Positions 9,281-19,007 of a stretch of DNA of 23,208 bases are shown here, in pieces (position 1 is the stretch's first letter; each line of letters starts with the position of its first letter). This DNA comes from Cudoniella acicularis. Taxonomy: Eukaryota > Ascomycota > Leotiomycetes > Helotiales > Helotiaceae. The DNA lies in contig JAAMPI010000908.1 of the NCBI GenBank assembly GCA_013054445.1, positions 1 through 23,208 on the forward strand, read 5' to 3'. The notes below the pieces were generated by a model. That model was not told the DNA's origin and did no database searches. It was given only the letters and a program-made list of their open reading frames with translations. The position numbers and the translations under genes were made by a program.

Positions 9281-11151
9281 ATGTCTAACATAGCAGCCAA
9301 CAATCCCGAGACGCCTCAAAGCACCCCCATCTCCAAACCACTTGAAAACCTTACTCTACACGATGAAAAACCCAAAACTCCACTGGGACCCCATGGCTTC
9401 ACTTCTGATGGAAGCAAAAAACGCATCCTCCTAAACGCATTCGACATGAACGGAATCGGACACACCAGGTTCATCTTTTCCTTTTCAACCCTCCTCCCCC
9501 ACCAACTCCTTTTCAACTAACACAACATATACGATAAAGCGTAGGACAATGGCAAAACCCCACCGACAAAAGCAAAACGAAAAACACACTAGACTACTGG
9601 ATCAACCTCGCCAAACTGCTCGAAAAAGGAAAATTCAACACGCTTTTCCTGGCAGATAATTTTGGTTCGCACGATGTGTATCAAGAGAGCCATGCACCGG
9701 CTATTAAAGCTGGTGCTCAGTGGCCTTTGTATGATCCTTTTGTTGTGCGTTACCTCTCCTCTTTTCTTTAAACCCAGGCTTGAATAAAGTGGATTTTTCT
9801 GATAGATATGAGAGGGAAAAGATCGTCTCAGCGATGGCTGCCGTGACGAAAAGTCTGGGGTTCGGAATCACTTCTTGTACAACTTTTGAGCCGCCGTTTC
9901 TGCTTGCGAAACGCTTTTCTACCCTGGATCACCTGACGAGGGGGAGGATTGCTTGGGTGAGTCCTTTTGCTTTCGGGGGTTTGGATGGGGAAAATGGGGC
10001 TAAATGGAAGTAGAATATTGTGACGTCTTGGTCTGATAGTGCGGCGAGAGCGATGGGCTTGGAAGCTCTTCCGGAGCATGATGAGAGATATGTTATTGCT
10101 GAGGAGTATCTTCAACTGATTTATAAGTCAGTATTTACTTTCGCTCTTTTAAATGGGATGAGATGGAAAGGGTTGACAAAATTTAGGTTGTGGGAAGGTT
10201 CGTGGGCAGATGATGCTTTGGTTCTTGATACAAACACTTCAACTTTTGCAAATCCAGACAAAGTGCGGAAAATCGAGCATAGAGGGAAATATTTCAAATG
10301 TGTTAGTGCTCATCAAGTTGATCCGAGCCCACAGCGTACGCCTCTGTTGTTTCAAGCTGGAATGTCTCCGTAAGTCAAAGTGCACCTCGTTCGAGTTTCG
10401 AGTGCATTTCACTTACGAACTCAATTTTAGGGCTGGAGCAGCTTTCGGCTCCAAGCACGCCGAATGCATATTCATAGGCGGTCCCAATCCCGCCTTCGTA
10501 GGAGAAAAGATCAAAAAAACCAGAGCTTTAGCACAATCCCAAGGCCGCAACCCCTCCGACCTAAAATTCTTCATTTCCTTCACGCCCGTCCTCGGCTCCA
10601 CGGACGAAGAAGCACAAGCCAAGCTCCAAGAATATCTGAAATACTCGATTTTAGATGGTTCCTTGGCCAAATTCTGCGGAATCTCAGGTATTGATCTCGC
10701 TAAGTTTGGCCTTGACGAGGAATTCCCTACGGATCCGGAACATCCCACTTTAAGTCATTTGAGTGTAAAGCAGCGTGAGGTATTGACGAATAGACCGGAT
10801 GGGTATGAGAGCTGGACGCCGAGGATTCTGGGTGAGTGGAGTGCGATTGGCGGAAGCTCGCCGTTTCAGGTAGGAAGTGGAGAGATGGTGGCGGATGAGT
10901 TGGAGAGGTGGATAAGGATTGCGGATGTGGATGGATTTAATATTGGTCATGTGGTTGTTCCTCAGGCTTGGGTTGATGTGATTGATTTTTTGATTCCTGT
11001 GTTGGAAAAGAGAGGGTGGTTGGGTAACTCGAATGAGTACTCGGTGCCTGGAGGAACGTTGAGAGAGAATTTGTATGGTACTCCTGGTGACTCGAGATTG
11101 AGGGCTTCTCATCCCGGAAGTGCTTTCAAGTTTGATGTCCTCCAAAAGTAA
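9281..11151 (+). CDS. Luciferase-like FMN-dependent monooxygenase (NtaA/SnaA/DszA group)
   Basis: Two-component flavin monooxygenase of the bacterial-luciferase superfamily, which uses FMNH2 and O2 to oxidise organic substrates (nitrilotriacetate and dibenzothiophene-sulfone oxygenases are relatives). The natural substrate here is unknown. Exons 9281-9468, 9540-9744, 9822-9956, 10014-10126, 10187-10369 and 10431-11151; all five introns (57-77 nt) keep frame, giving 514 aa. Family marks in order: ILLNAFDMNGIGHTSVGQW, LDYWINLAKLLEKGKFNTLFLAD, AAVTKSLGFG, LLAKRFSTLDHLTRGRIAWNIVTSW, LWEGSWADDA, then GMSPAGAAFGSKHAECIFIGG, and the C-terminal DVDGFNIGHVVVPQAWVDVIDFL. An upstream in-frame ATG at 9116 would add 55 unrelated residues, so 9281 is chosen. 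No flavin reductase partner lies in the window, so reduced flavin must come from elsewhere. It converges on the FAD monooxygenase. Confidence 0.93.
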
Positions 11152-11392
11152 TTTATTTGATGATTCGATAGTACTGAGACGAAAGTTTGAATAGAAGATA
11201 AAGACGCAGATAAGACAAATTAGAAATTCCACTGCGTCTTCTGGTAAGCAGTGGTAACGATATTTCGTGAATCCGTAATGAAAAATTGAGAAGCGAAAAC
11301 TTAACGTATAAGTAATATCTCATTTTTCTAGATGAGCTGCAAATGTGAGCCTGTCATAGACACTGACCGGCATGATTCATCCTGTTGACTAT
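11152..11392. other. Convergent 3' spacer between the two monooxygenases
   Basis: Only 241 bp separate the two stop codons. AT-rich with no coding signal. Such a short spacer means the two 3' untranslated regions may overlap as antisense RNA, which is inference. Confidence 0.45.
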
Positions 11393-13586
11393 CTATTCGT
11401 TCCAGTATTCATGCAACAACTCCAAATCGACCTTACCGACCTCCTTCAAATACCTTGTCACGTCATTTTTATCAACATCCTCCCCACTGCCACCATCTTG
11501 CCAGCCACCACCCTCCCATCTTACAGCTTGGAGCCCTTTCTTCGCTGCGATGAATCTTGTCTCTCTGGCAGTGTCACCATTACCAAAATACTCAAACCGG
11601 TTTTGCTGTGCATCTTTTGCTCTCTCGAATTCAAAGTCCTCCCATCGAGGATCCCGAAGAATGTCGAATCGGTGGTGTCCAGTTCCGGGCCATGCGATCG
11701 CGACTATCTGCTCATTTCCAGTGTACTTCTCAGAGTTGACCTCGTTGGCAGCGGAATTGATGACATGTTGCTTTACGGGTTTGAACCAGCTGTTACAGGT
11801 ATCCGTAGTCACTTTGTCTTCAAAAAATCCAGAGACAATCTTGTTGAAATCGTCTGTTGCAGCTACTCCAGGATTGAGTGAGGCATAACTTTGAGTTTGA
11901 ACTTTACGAATTGCTTTCGCGATAAATGTGGCAGTTACTTCTGCTTGGAGAGGAACCGTGCCCCCTTGACCGTTGCCTTGCGCCTTTTCTTCTGTGAGTA
12001 GGTGCTCAAACAATGCAAGCATTTGGGATTAGCGACTTACTTGCAAAAGGAAGAAGAAGTTAGGAAATCCTGATGCCATGACACCTAAATATGTTTCAGG
12101 ATAGCCTGGGTCAGAATCGAAGCCCCATTTCTCGACCAAATCAACACCATCTTTTCCAATTGTCGGGAAGCGAGGAACATATCCACCTTTGAACCCTGTC
12201 GCAGCGATGATTGCGTCGACTTCTCTCGTCACTCCATCTGCTGTTACAAGGCCATTGGAGGTCGCTGAAACGATGGGCTCAGTAATGTACTCAACATGGG
12301 GTTGAAGAAGAGCTTCAAGATATCCAGGAGCCGGAGTGAGACGTTTGCATCCGGGTGCATAATTGGGGAGGACTCGAGCTAGCCACTTCTCATCGCCATT
12401 CAACCTTTTCAACATCGTTTTCACGATCGATTCTCGGAGTAGGTTGTTTTGCAAACTACCTTTAATGGAACCGGCAAGTGTACCATGAAACCCGGATTCG
12501 AGAGCTTTACGGTACTTTAGATAAGAAGCTGGATCGTTTTCCCATTGTTTTTTCTGTTCAACTGAAAATCTGGGCCCACCTGGTGCAGCGGCTGTTGCCT
12601 CATGAAGCTCAGCGCGGAAGGTGGGTGAAATCCAAACTTTCGACCGGACATAATGATCAATACGACCAACATCGCCCGCAATATTCGGGAGCAGTTGTTG
12701 GCCACTAGCACCATTTCCGATGATCGCAACTTTCTTTCCCTTGTAGTCAAAGTCTTGGTCCCATGCCGCGGTATGAATGAGCTTTCCCTTGAAATCTGAA
12801 AGTCCTGGAATTGGCGGAAAGTGAAGGCGGTTTAAGCGCCCAGGCGCTGTAACAAAGAAATCTGCTCGATCTGCCACAGTTTCTCCTGTTAGGAGATTTT
12901 TCACTATAATCTCCCATTGTGACGAGTCATTCAGCCATGTTGCCTTTACAACCTCGTGATGAAAGCTGATTTTTTCTTTGATTCCATGTTCCACAATGAT
13001 GTCTTCGTAATATTGCTGGATCTCACTTTGCTTTGGATAATACTCCGTCCACTTAGTATTAGGAGCAAATGTCAATTCTATACAAAAAGAACATTTAGTA
13101 GATTTCCACATTCGGAGGAGTCGACATTTACTAGCACGTACGATATGCGTGTGATGGGACGTCACATCTGGTCCCGGGATATTGGTTGATGGCCCAAGTA
13201 CCGCCCTGCAAAGTTTTGAGAAGACATACAAGGTGAATTCAAATGAACAACATACCACACGGCTATTCTTCTCATAAACCTTGACAGTGTGGTTTCGAAC
13301 TTTCTTCGAAAGTAATACTGCAGCTGCAATACCACTGATTCCAGTGCCGATGATGATTGTCTGATACCGAGGAGTCAATTATAGTTGAGTATTGTGAGAA
13401 TGTGGGTGCACGAACCTTTACAGGCCTAAATGGCTCATATGGCTGTGGCTTGGGATAATATTTGCTGCCCGGAGTGACAGCCAGTTTAGAAGATCTCTCG
13501 CTGCTAACTGAGTATGAATTCCCAGAAATATGCTGCTGAATAGAATGCAATCTTGCGACAGCAGATGGTTGTTGCGTTTCAGACAT
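11393..13586 (-). CDS. FAD-dependent monooxygenase, Baeyer-Villiger type
   Basis: Class B flavin monooxygenase that would use FAD and NADPH to insert oxygen next to a ketone, yielding an ester or lactone. The substrate is unknown. Exons 13416-13586, 13256-13360, 13142-13205, 12041-13077 and 11393-11983; all four introns keep frame and give 655 aa. FAD-binding GTGISG sits at about residues 62-67. GGTWAINQYPGTRCDVPSHAY follows, then the Baeyer-Villiger fingerprint FxGxxxHxxxW at residues 209-219 (F209, G211, H215, W219). The NADPH-binding GNGASG is at 234-239, and IIAATGFKGGY is the conserved ATG segment. A 57-residue low-complexity leader (MSETQQPSAVARLHS...) precedes the Rossmann fold, with no clear signal peptide. 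The C-terminal 197 residues form the extended cap seen in larger fungal members. ATG at 13586 is the first in frame. It lies next to an FMN oxygenase and near an importer, which suggests joint work on one compound or its products. Confidence 0.93.
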
Positions 13587-13644
13587 TGCTGAATGAGAAA
13601 AAGATAGTTTTATGACTTCGCAGCTACCTCAAGCAATGTTGAAT

Positions 13645-13658
13645 ACCGGACTTCCGGT
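13645..13658. promoter_or_regulatory. Possible Zn2Cys6 regulator site upstream of the FAD monooxygenase
   Basis: ACCGGA-CT-TCCGGT is a near-perfect dyad with a central CGG-N4-CCG (13647-13656). Inverted CGG/CCG triplets are the usual targets of fungal binuclear zinc-cluster activators. It sits about 60 bp upstream of the ATG at 13586, so it could lie in the leader or core promoter. Seen by eye only; such short sites also occur by chance. Confidence 0.35.
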
Positions 13659-14492
13659 GGTGGCTATCGTATTCAAGGAGGCAAACCAATGTGCGAGGCA
13701 CAGAATTATTTTCAAGTCGGAAATCGATAGTAAGATTCCCACCCTTTACTCGCCTTGAACGCATGCATACACGATAAAGTAGGGGGTAGTCTGCGTGCCG
13801 GATCCACAGAATTGAGCGATAAGAAAAGACGTGATGTTACTGTGAATGACTAGCCCAGAAATAAGCATGCAATTGCACTCACTCTTGCTTCTCAACGCGA
13901 TTGAACCGGTACCTCGAAAGTGGGATGTAAATACAGGTGGGGAAGCACCAGCTCTAGTATATCGCATGAACGGCCGGGATATTTTGTCAAAGGTAGTGCA
14001 AGTTCTCACACAATATCTGCCTCGAAAGTCGTGATGTGAAGGTGGTTCTCCTGTTTGTAAGTTCAATCGGGGTGCTCAAGTTAATAAGCACGGCGTTCAG
14101 CTCCTCCAAGGTTAAGTGGCCAGCCCTTCTATAACGTCATCGTCAGGGATCACCTCACCATATGCAACAGCTCTTGGTATGTTGTGTTGATCTTCATCCA
14201 CTTTTGTTGAATGTTTTCTCTCTGGAGAAACTCATTATTCAGAGAGAGATTCTTCTTGGGACACAAGCGCTTTTTCTGACTCTCGTAGGTTATTTTGCTC
14301 CAGCTCACCAAGGTATTACCGTAATGACTGTCATGGCGAATGATGATGGCAAGTTCTTGGCAGGCCAAGCGGAAAGGTGACAGATGAAGGGTTGCAGATA
14401 GAAGAGGGGCGATAAAAGCTCCAGAAAGTTGAGATGAGAACGAGTTTGCGACATCGATGTCAATGTCGACTCGTGATCCTTGGAACTTTGTG

Positions 14493-14500
14493 TCACGTGA
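14493..14500. promoter_or_regulatory. TCACGTGA palindrome (bHLH/Cbf1-type E-box)
   Basis: Perfect eight-base palindrome that fits the Cbf1-type bHLH target. It lies between divergent genes, about 900 bp upstream of the FAD monooxygenase and 1.1 kb upstream of the SET gene. A function is only inferred; an eight-base match is weak evidence. Confidence 0.3.
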
Positions 14501-15581
14501 AAAATGATGATTCAGCGCCCTGCCCCACCACCATGCACATGCACCATCGACACCTCACTTGAATTTCTACACCATTTAAACCTGGAAAGCTCTCAACTTC
14601 ATATCGGATTCTCATCAAGATTTGTATTTCTCGCTTTGGCGGCTGTGTTTCCCTAGTCCTCCTGGATCAATGGATGCTATTTTTCTGTTGATTTGTCCGA
14701 GCTGTTCCGCGGGATTACGTTTCAATATTTTTCAGAGCTTCTTCACACTTGTCCCGCTCAAGTTCTAACACATGCTCCATTGAATACACTTATGGTTGAG
14801 TGTTTCAGACTACTTTCCAAAATTCCGTCTGACTTTCTCCCTGGATGATAGTAAAAGTTCGAATTGTCTGATGATTCCTATTTTCCGCTTCCCTCGGCTC
14901 TTGCTCCCAACGATACAGTTACAACAGCTAGGATTGGGATCCAAACAATTTCAATTTTCTAGACATTTAGCAATCATTTCGTAGGTTGAAAAAATAGCCT
15001 AAGTTCTTCCTCATCTTAGCTTTGTTCATACTTACTCCAGGTTTCTGTGTCAGCCTTTGTATTTTCACATGCTACCGACTTCACATTCCGCCAAGCTCTC
15101 AACACAGCACCATGAATTCTACCAAAACTCCAACGTCCGCCTCAAACATGCCACCGAACCACTCCTCGCGCCACCAAAGAACAAAAACACTTCATCCAAA
15201 CAAACATCCCGAGTCCGCGGCCCCGGCTTCCCAAGAAGCTACCCCTCCATCTGCGCAACCGAGGCCCGGATCTGGATCTTCGCTCCGCCAAACTTGAAAG
15301 CGGGTACCTGCATAACACTTGCACATGACGTCCATATTTCTCCTTCCATCCGATCTGGCCAACAAAAAGAACATCTGATCCTCTTCTTCTCAGATCCTTT
15401 AAAGCCAAAGTTTCCAGAAACGCGGTGAAACTTTCCCCAGGTACGAAAAGCCAAGAGAAACTCAATTGGCATTCTGCAAACTTCATATGACGTACCGAGC
15501 TACAACCCCACCACAGCTACAGCAAATCAAAACCAACCCATCAGCAATCTTCGAAGGAACCTCAAGAAACCTCAAGAAAAG

Positions 15582-16483
15582 ATGGCACCCCTCACACCAA
15601 CCTGGACTCAGCCCTCCCACCCCACCATCCAAACCGTCGTCTACCCCAGCAACCCCAATGAATTCACCACGAAATCACTTTCAAAAGTGACGCTCTCACC
15701 CTTCGGCCTCTTCGCCAAGATGGCCTTTCCACCATGCACACGCGCTGAAAAAGCGACGTATGCAACGGTGCAAATGGGGAAGAAAGAGCATCTGAATCTG
15801 AATAGTGATTTGGTGTATATTAACCACAGTTGTGTGCCTAGTGTTGTTAGTTCTTCCTCTTCTACCAATTTTCCCCTCCCTTTATTCCCCTTCCAAACCC
15901 TCGATATCGTTACTGTACCCCTCTCTCAAAAACAAATGAAAGGAGCTAACAATCAGATAAAAAGTAACAGATCTTCGACACCACCTCCCTCTCCATCCTC
16001 GCCGGCCCCAACGGCCTCAAAGAAAACCAAGAACTAACCTTCTTCTACCCCTCCACCGAATGGGAAATGGCACAAGGCTTTGAGTGTTTCTGCGGTCACG
16101 ACAGCTGTCGCGGTTTCATTAGCGGAGCCAAAGATATGCCAGCAGAAAAGTTGGAGGGCCAGTGGTTGAATGCGCATATTAGGCTTATGCTTGAAGAGCA
16201 AAGCAGTGGTGTTTCTGAAACTCGAGAGGAAGAAAATGGGAAAGATGATGAAGTCGAAAAGGCCCTCTTAATAAGCCTCGCACAAGCCCAGCTCGCTCTT
16301 GACGCTTCAAAAGAGGCTTTACGCACCTACCGCACCCATTCCTACTCCCAAAACGGACACACCAACACAGTAAAACTGAATGGAGCCCTAAACGGCAACG
16401 CAGAGATACCAGGAGGTGAGAAGAGAAGAGGTGTCACGAGTAGGGAGATGAGCGGCGAGATGGGTGGTGATACCGTTTTGTGA
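15582..16483 (+). CDS. Small SET-domain protein
   Basis: Probable protein lysine methyltransferase-like factor of a small fungal SET family; target unknown. Exons 15582-15845 and 15971-16483; the 125-nt intron has GTTAGT, a GCTAAC branch site and AACAG, and splicing gives 258 aa. The N-terminus holds SPFGLFAKM, equivalent to the SET entry GLFA element. LNLNSDLVYINHSCVPS is the core NHSC motif, split by the intron just before IFDTTSLSILAGPNGL. ELTFFYPSTEWEMAQ supplies the F/Y-rich SET closing motif, and FECFCGHDSCRGFISGAK is a post-SET Cys cluster (CxC...C). The C-terminal 100 residues are charged and probably helical, then disordered. The compact SET core lacks a pre-SET domain, as usual for this family. 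The start follows the first Met giving the known N-terminal pattern; ATGs further upstream are out of frame. Confidence 0.85.
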
Positions 16484-17123
16484 GGGTGGCAGGTATTTAG
16501 GGGTGGACTTTTGTGGGGGCTTTCGTTTTGTCTTTCTTTCTGATTTGATTTTTTTTGAACTTTATTTTCGAAGTAGAATAGCAACTTGTTTCGTGAGAAG
16601 GGGAGAGGGGAGAGGGTTTCAACACCTACCCAGTTTGTTAAGGGATTTTTGGCTGATAAGAGAGAGGATATGAAAAAAGGAGAAAGGAGTATTTCAACAC
16701 CTTCTTTTCTTTCCGCTCGGCTAGCCTTGTTACGGTTTTTTTGCTTTGGCTGTCGTTTGATTTTCGCAGGGCGGCTCGGATGGAAAGAAATTCAACATCT
16801 GAAAAGAAAAGGCTCGCAGTTTCGACCTACTGCTGCAGCACGGACGGATCTCAACATCTAGCCTGGTAACCCCCGGTCACTTAAGCTTTTGAGCCTGAGA
16901 AGGGAAAGAAAAAAGGATTCAATATCCTCAGGATAGTAGCAAATCTGGCTTTCGCCTGATTCAAGTTTTGGAATTTGGTATTAGTCTTTACCGTACATAC
17001 TTCCAAGCAAAATATTACCCGTCAGCCGATACCTAAGTTCCGGAACTCCGCGCCCAATCTACCAGTTTGTTGTATACATATTTATACCGCCCAAAAACCC
17101 CCCAAAATGCAAATGATTCCCTT
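16484..17123. repeat. Convergent spacer with a degenerate repeated motif
   Basis: About 640 bp between the SET stop and the membrane-protein stop. A purine-rich run followed by a TTCAACAYCT-like decamer occurs five times: 16618-16627, 16693-16702, 16791-16800, 16850-16859 (C first) and 16918-16927 (weakest copy). Spacings are 75, 98, 59 and 68 bases. There is no coding signal. Confidence 0.45.
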
Positions 17124-19007
17124 TTAATCATCAAACCATCGTCCCCAGCCTTCACTCCTTCCCCTCTCAGCACCTGCACCGCCCGCATACTTCTTCTCTT
17201 CATCTTCCCACTTTATACGCTCCACCCGGCTTCTCGCCAGGAAAGCCCTAGCAAACTTCCATGCCTCGGTATCTGCTAGATTCCATGCTTCGATGGCCCC
17301 TCGGAGTTTTTCTTCGGCTTCTGATCGTGCTTGTCCAAAATCCCTGGCTCGCTTCAGAAGCTCTTTCTCCTTCTGCATCTCCTCGGGATTAGGAACTGGT
17401 CCATCTTTTGGATCGGGCTTTTCTTGAGGTCTTCGTTCGGGCCCTGGAACAGGAGTTTCTGACTTTCCTGTATCAGTGGCATTGCGGGGAATTGTGAAGC
17501 CAAAATGCCAATCGAGATCATGAGGAAGATTCTTTTCAGCAGAGACCCAAAGAGAATGGAATGTTCCATATTCGCTTGCAACGGCCTCCTTGAACTTGAT
17601 AACACGGGGTGCCCCAGAGACACCCGTTCCCAAAAGCTCCTTTGTAAGAATGGTGAGCCAAGGGTCACGCTCCGAATCTCTTCGAATCCATCTAACGTTG
17701 ATATTATCACGAAATGAGCTAAGAATTGCCATCGTGTATGGGTGTGGCACGGTGCCAATTGTGTAAAGAGCAGAGGTATTCCGGTATACTGGAGGCGATG
17801 CGATTTTTAACGGAACTGACGATACGCAAGGCTTGCATTTGGGTCTGTTCGGGGGGCAGGATGCTGGCAATGGCGACACTGGGCATTGAGCCAGGAAATC
17901 CGCCAATTTCCTAGCCGGCTGGACCAATGCAGACATGTGCTCGGGTTGTGGTTTCAGGACGGCGATTCCAGCCGAAAATATGTTCTGCCATGTGCTGTGC
18001 AAATGTGCAATTATAAGCTGGTTCAAAGTCTGCAGCCCCTTTGCTGGATCATTAACGATATCCTTGGCAACTTTTGAGTACGAGTCCGTCACTACCTGGG
18101 TGTCGTAGAAGGCCAGAGAATCGTGGTGCGGATCAATCAGAAAGGTGTCGCTAGGGACTGCGCCGATAAAGTCTTTCGCGCTTTTCAGGTCAGGACTCGC
18201 AAGAGCAGTTTTGACCGCCGCTGTGATTTCCGCTTTTTCACCCACAAATATTCCACTTCCTAATTTTTCAAACCTTGTCAGTTTTCCTGGATATTTCCCC
18301 CGCCGCAAGTAGGACAGAAGAGGGTCCTCATGAGGTCCCATTGGGAGGGTCAGATAGTTGCACAACACGCCCGTTCCCATGTTCTCCCATGCAAGCCATC
18401 TCATAAGCTCCGTATTAAGTTGGCTATCAAGATCCAAACGTTGAAGCTCCACGTATAATTGATTGTTCATCGTTTCTGCAGGACTGAGAATGACAGGTTT
18501 GAAACCCTGTGCCCACCATGCCCTTCTCCAGGTAAGAAGAATCGCATTATGAGCCTCTTTCAACGTCTCGTCCTTCTCCAAAGTGTGGTCATAGTATGTG
18601 TAAATCGGAGGTCGTACTCGCAAGGGAGGAAGGAGTGATCGGTTTTCATCCAAGGTAATGGACGACGAGAACGGACTTCGCCAGTTCCAACCGGCATGCC
18701 ATTTCGACTCGCCATTCGTGCTGTTTTTCTGGATCGGCGGGGGATGTGCTATCGGTCGAAAAGGGTTGAGGATGCTAGTCGCCCCAGGAAGCTTCTTGGG
18801 CATCTTCGGGAGCGAATACTTGTGATCGGTGAACCTGCCTAATGATGGGCCCACGGGTATCGAGTTTGGAAGTGTGAAAACGAGGGTGATGACGGCAAAG
18901 ATAGCTACTGAAGCAAGCAGAAGTGCCATCCTCCGAGGGGGCACTGCCGGTATTGGCCGCCCGAAAAAAGTGCGTTGGACAGGCATTTTGGCAGTGGTGA
19001 TGTACAA
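17124..19007 (-). CDS. Type II membrane protein of unknown function, possibly glycosyltransferase-like
   Basis: Single-exon, intact, 627 aa. A short basic cytosolic N-terminus (PPRR at about 23-26) is followed by one strongly hydrophobic segment at about residues 27-46 (MALLLASVAIFAVITLVFTL). A long lumenal or outside part follows with several N-x-S/T sites (NST, NRS, NTS, NAT), the topology of Golgi-resident enzymes. The middle region has YTYYDHTLEKDETLKEAHNA, WWAQGFKPVILSPAETMNN and MRWLAWENMGTGVLCNYLTL; this arrangement recalls nucleotide-sugar transferase folds, but no catalytic DxD can be assigned with certainty. A Cys cluster (CPPNRPKCKPC) lies further on. A Pro-rich segment leads to a charged probable coiled coil (about 540-610). 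Start: Met1 at 19007 or Met8 at 18986 are both possible; both keep the membrane anchor. I do not recognise a named gene. It is divergent from the Lys2-like copy. Confidence 0.85.
   Translation of the reverse strand: MYITTAKMPVQRTFFGRPIPAVPPRRMALLLASVAIFAVITLVFTLPNSIPVGPSLGRFTDHKYSLPKMPKKLPGATSILNPFRPIAHPPPIQKNSTNGESKWHAGWNWRSPFSSSITLDENRSLLPPLRVRPPIYTYYDHTLEKDETLKEAHNAILLTWRRAWWAQGFKPVILSPAETMNNQLYVELQRLDLDSQLNTELMRWLAWENMGTGVLCNYLTLPMGPHEDPLLSYLRRGKYPGKLTRFEKLGSGIFVGEKAEITAAVKTALASPDLKSAKDFIGAVPSDTFLIDPHHDSLAFYDTQVVTDSYSKVAKDIVNDPAKGLQTLNQLIIAHLHSTWQNIFSAGIAVLKPQPEHMSALVQPARKLADFLAQCPVSPLPASCPPNRPKCKPCVSSVPLKIASPPVYRNTSALYTIGTVPHPYTMAILSSFRDNINVRWIRRDSERDPWLTILTKELLGTGVSGAPRVIKFKEAVASEYGTFHSLWVSAEKNLPHDLDWHFGFTIPRNATDTGKSETPVPGPERRPQEKPDPKDGPVPNPEEMQKEKELLKRARDFGQARSEAEEKLRGAIEAWNLADTEAWKFARAFLARSRVERIKWEDEEKKYAGGAGAERGRSEGWGRWFDD

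Larger units (their letters stand above)
13587..15581. other. Long divergent intergenic region (about 2 kb)
   Basis: Separates the FAD monooxygenase start from the SET gene start. Several overlapping short frames on both strands (for example around 13750-14066, 14150-14500 and 15057-15428) show no family features. The 15022-15581 part is rich in Ser/Thr/Pro/Lys codons when translated, but the frame is closed before the SET ATG, so it is treated as a 5' leader. Two possible protein-binding dyads are listed separately. Confidence 0.5.

Noticed and set aside
10210..10430. Plus frame beginning inside exon 5 and reading through the last intron of the FMN monooxygenase
   Set aside because: Its first part is the wrong frame for exon 5 and reads through the intron at 10370-10430; only the part from 10431 is coding.
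13746..14066. 106-codon minus frame upstream of the FAD monooxygenase
   Set aside because: Overlaps a plus frame of similar quality, has no family features and no splice partner.
15057..15428. Frames upstream of the SET gene that could be an extra N-terminal exon
   Set aside because: No splice pair joins them to the SET frame convincingly, and the SET family begins at the chosen Met.
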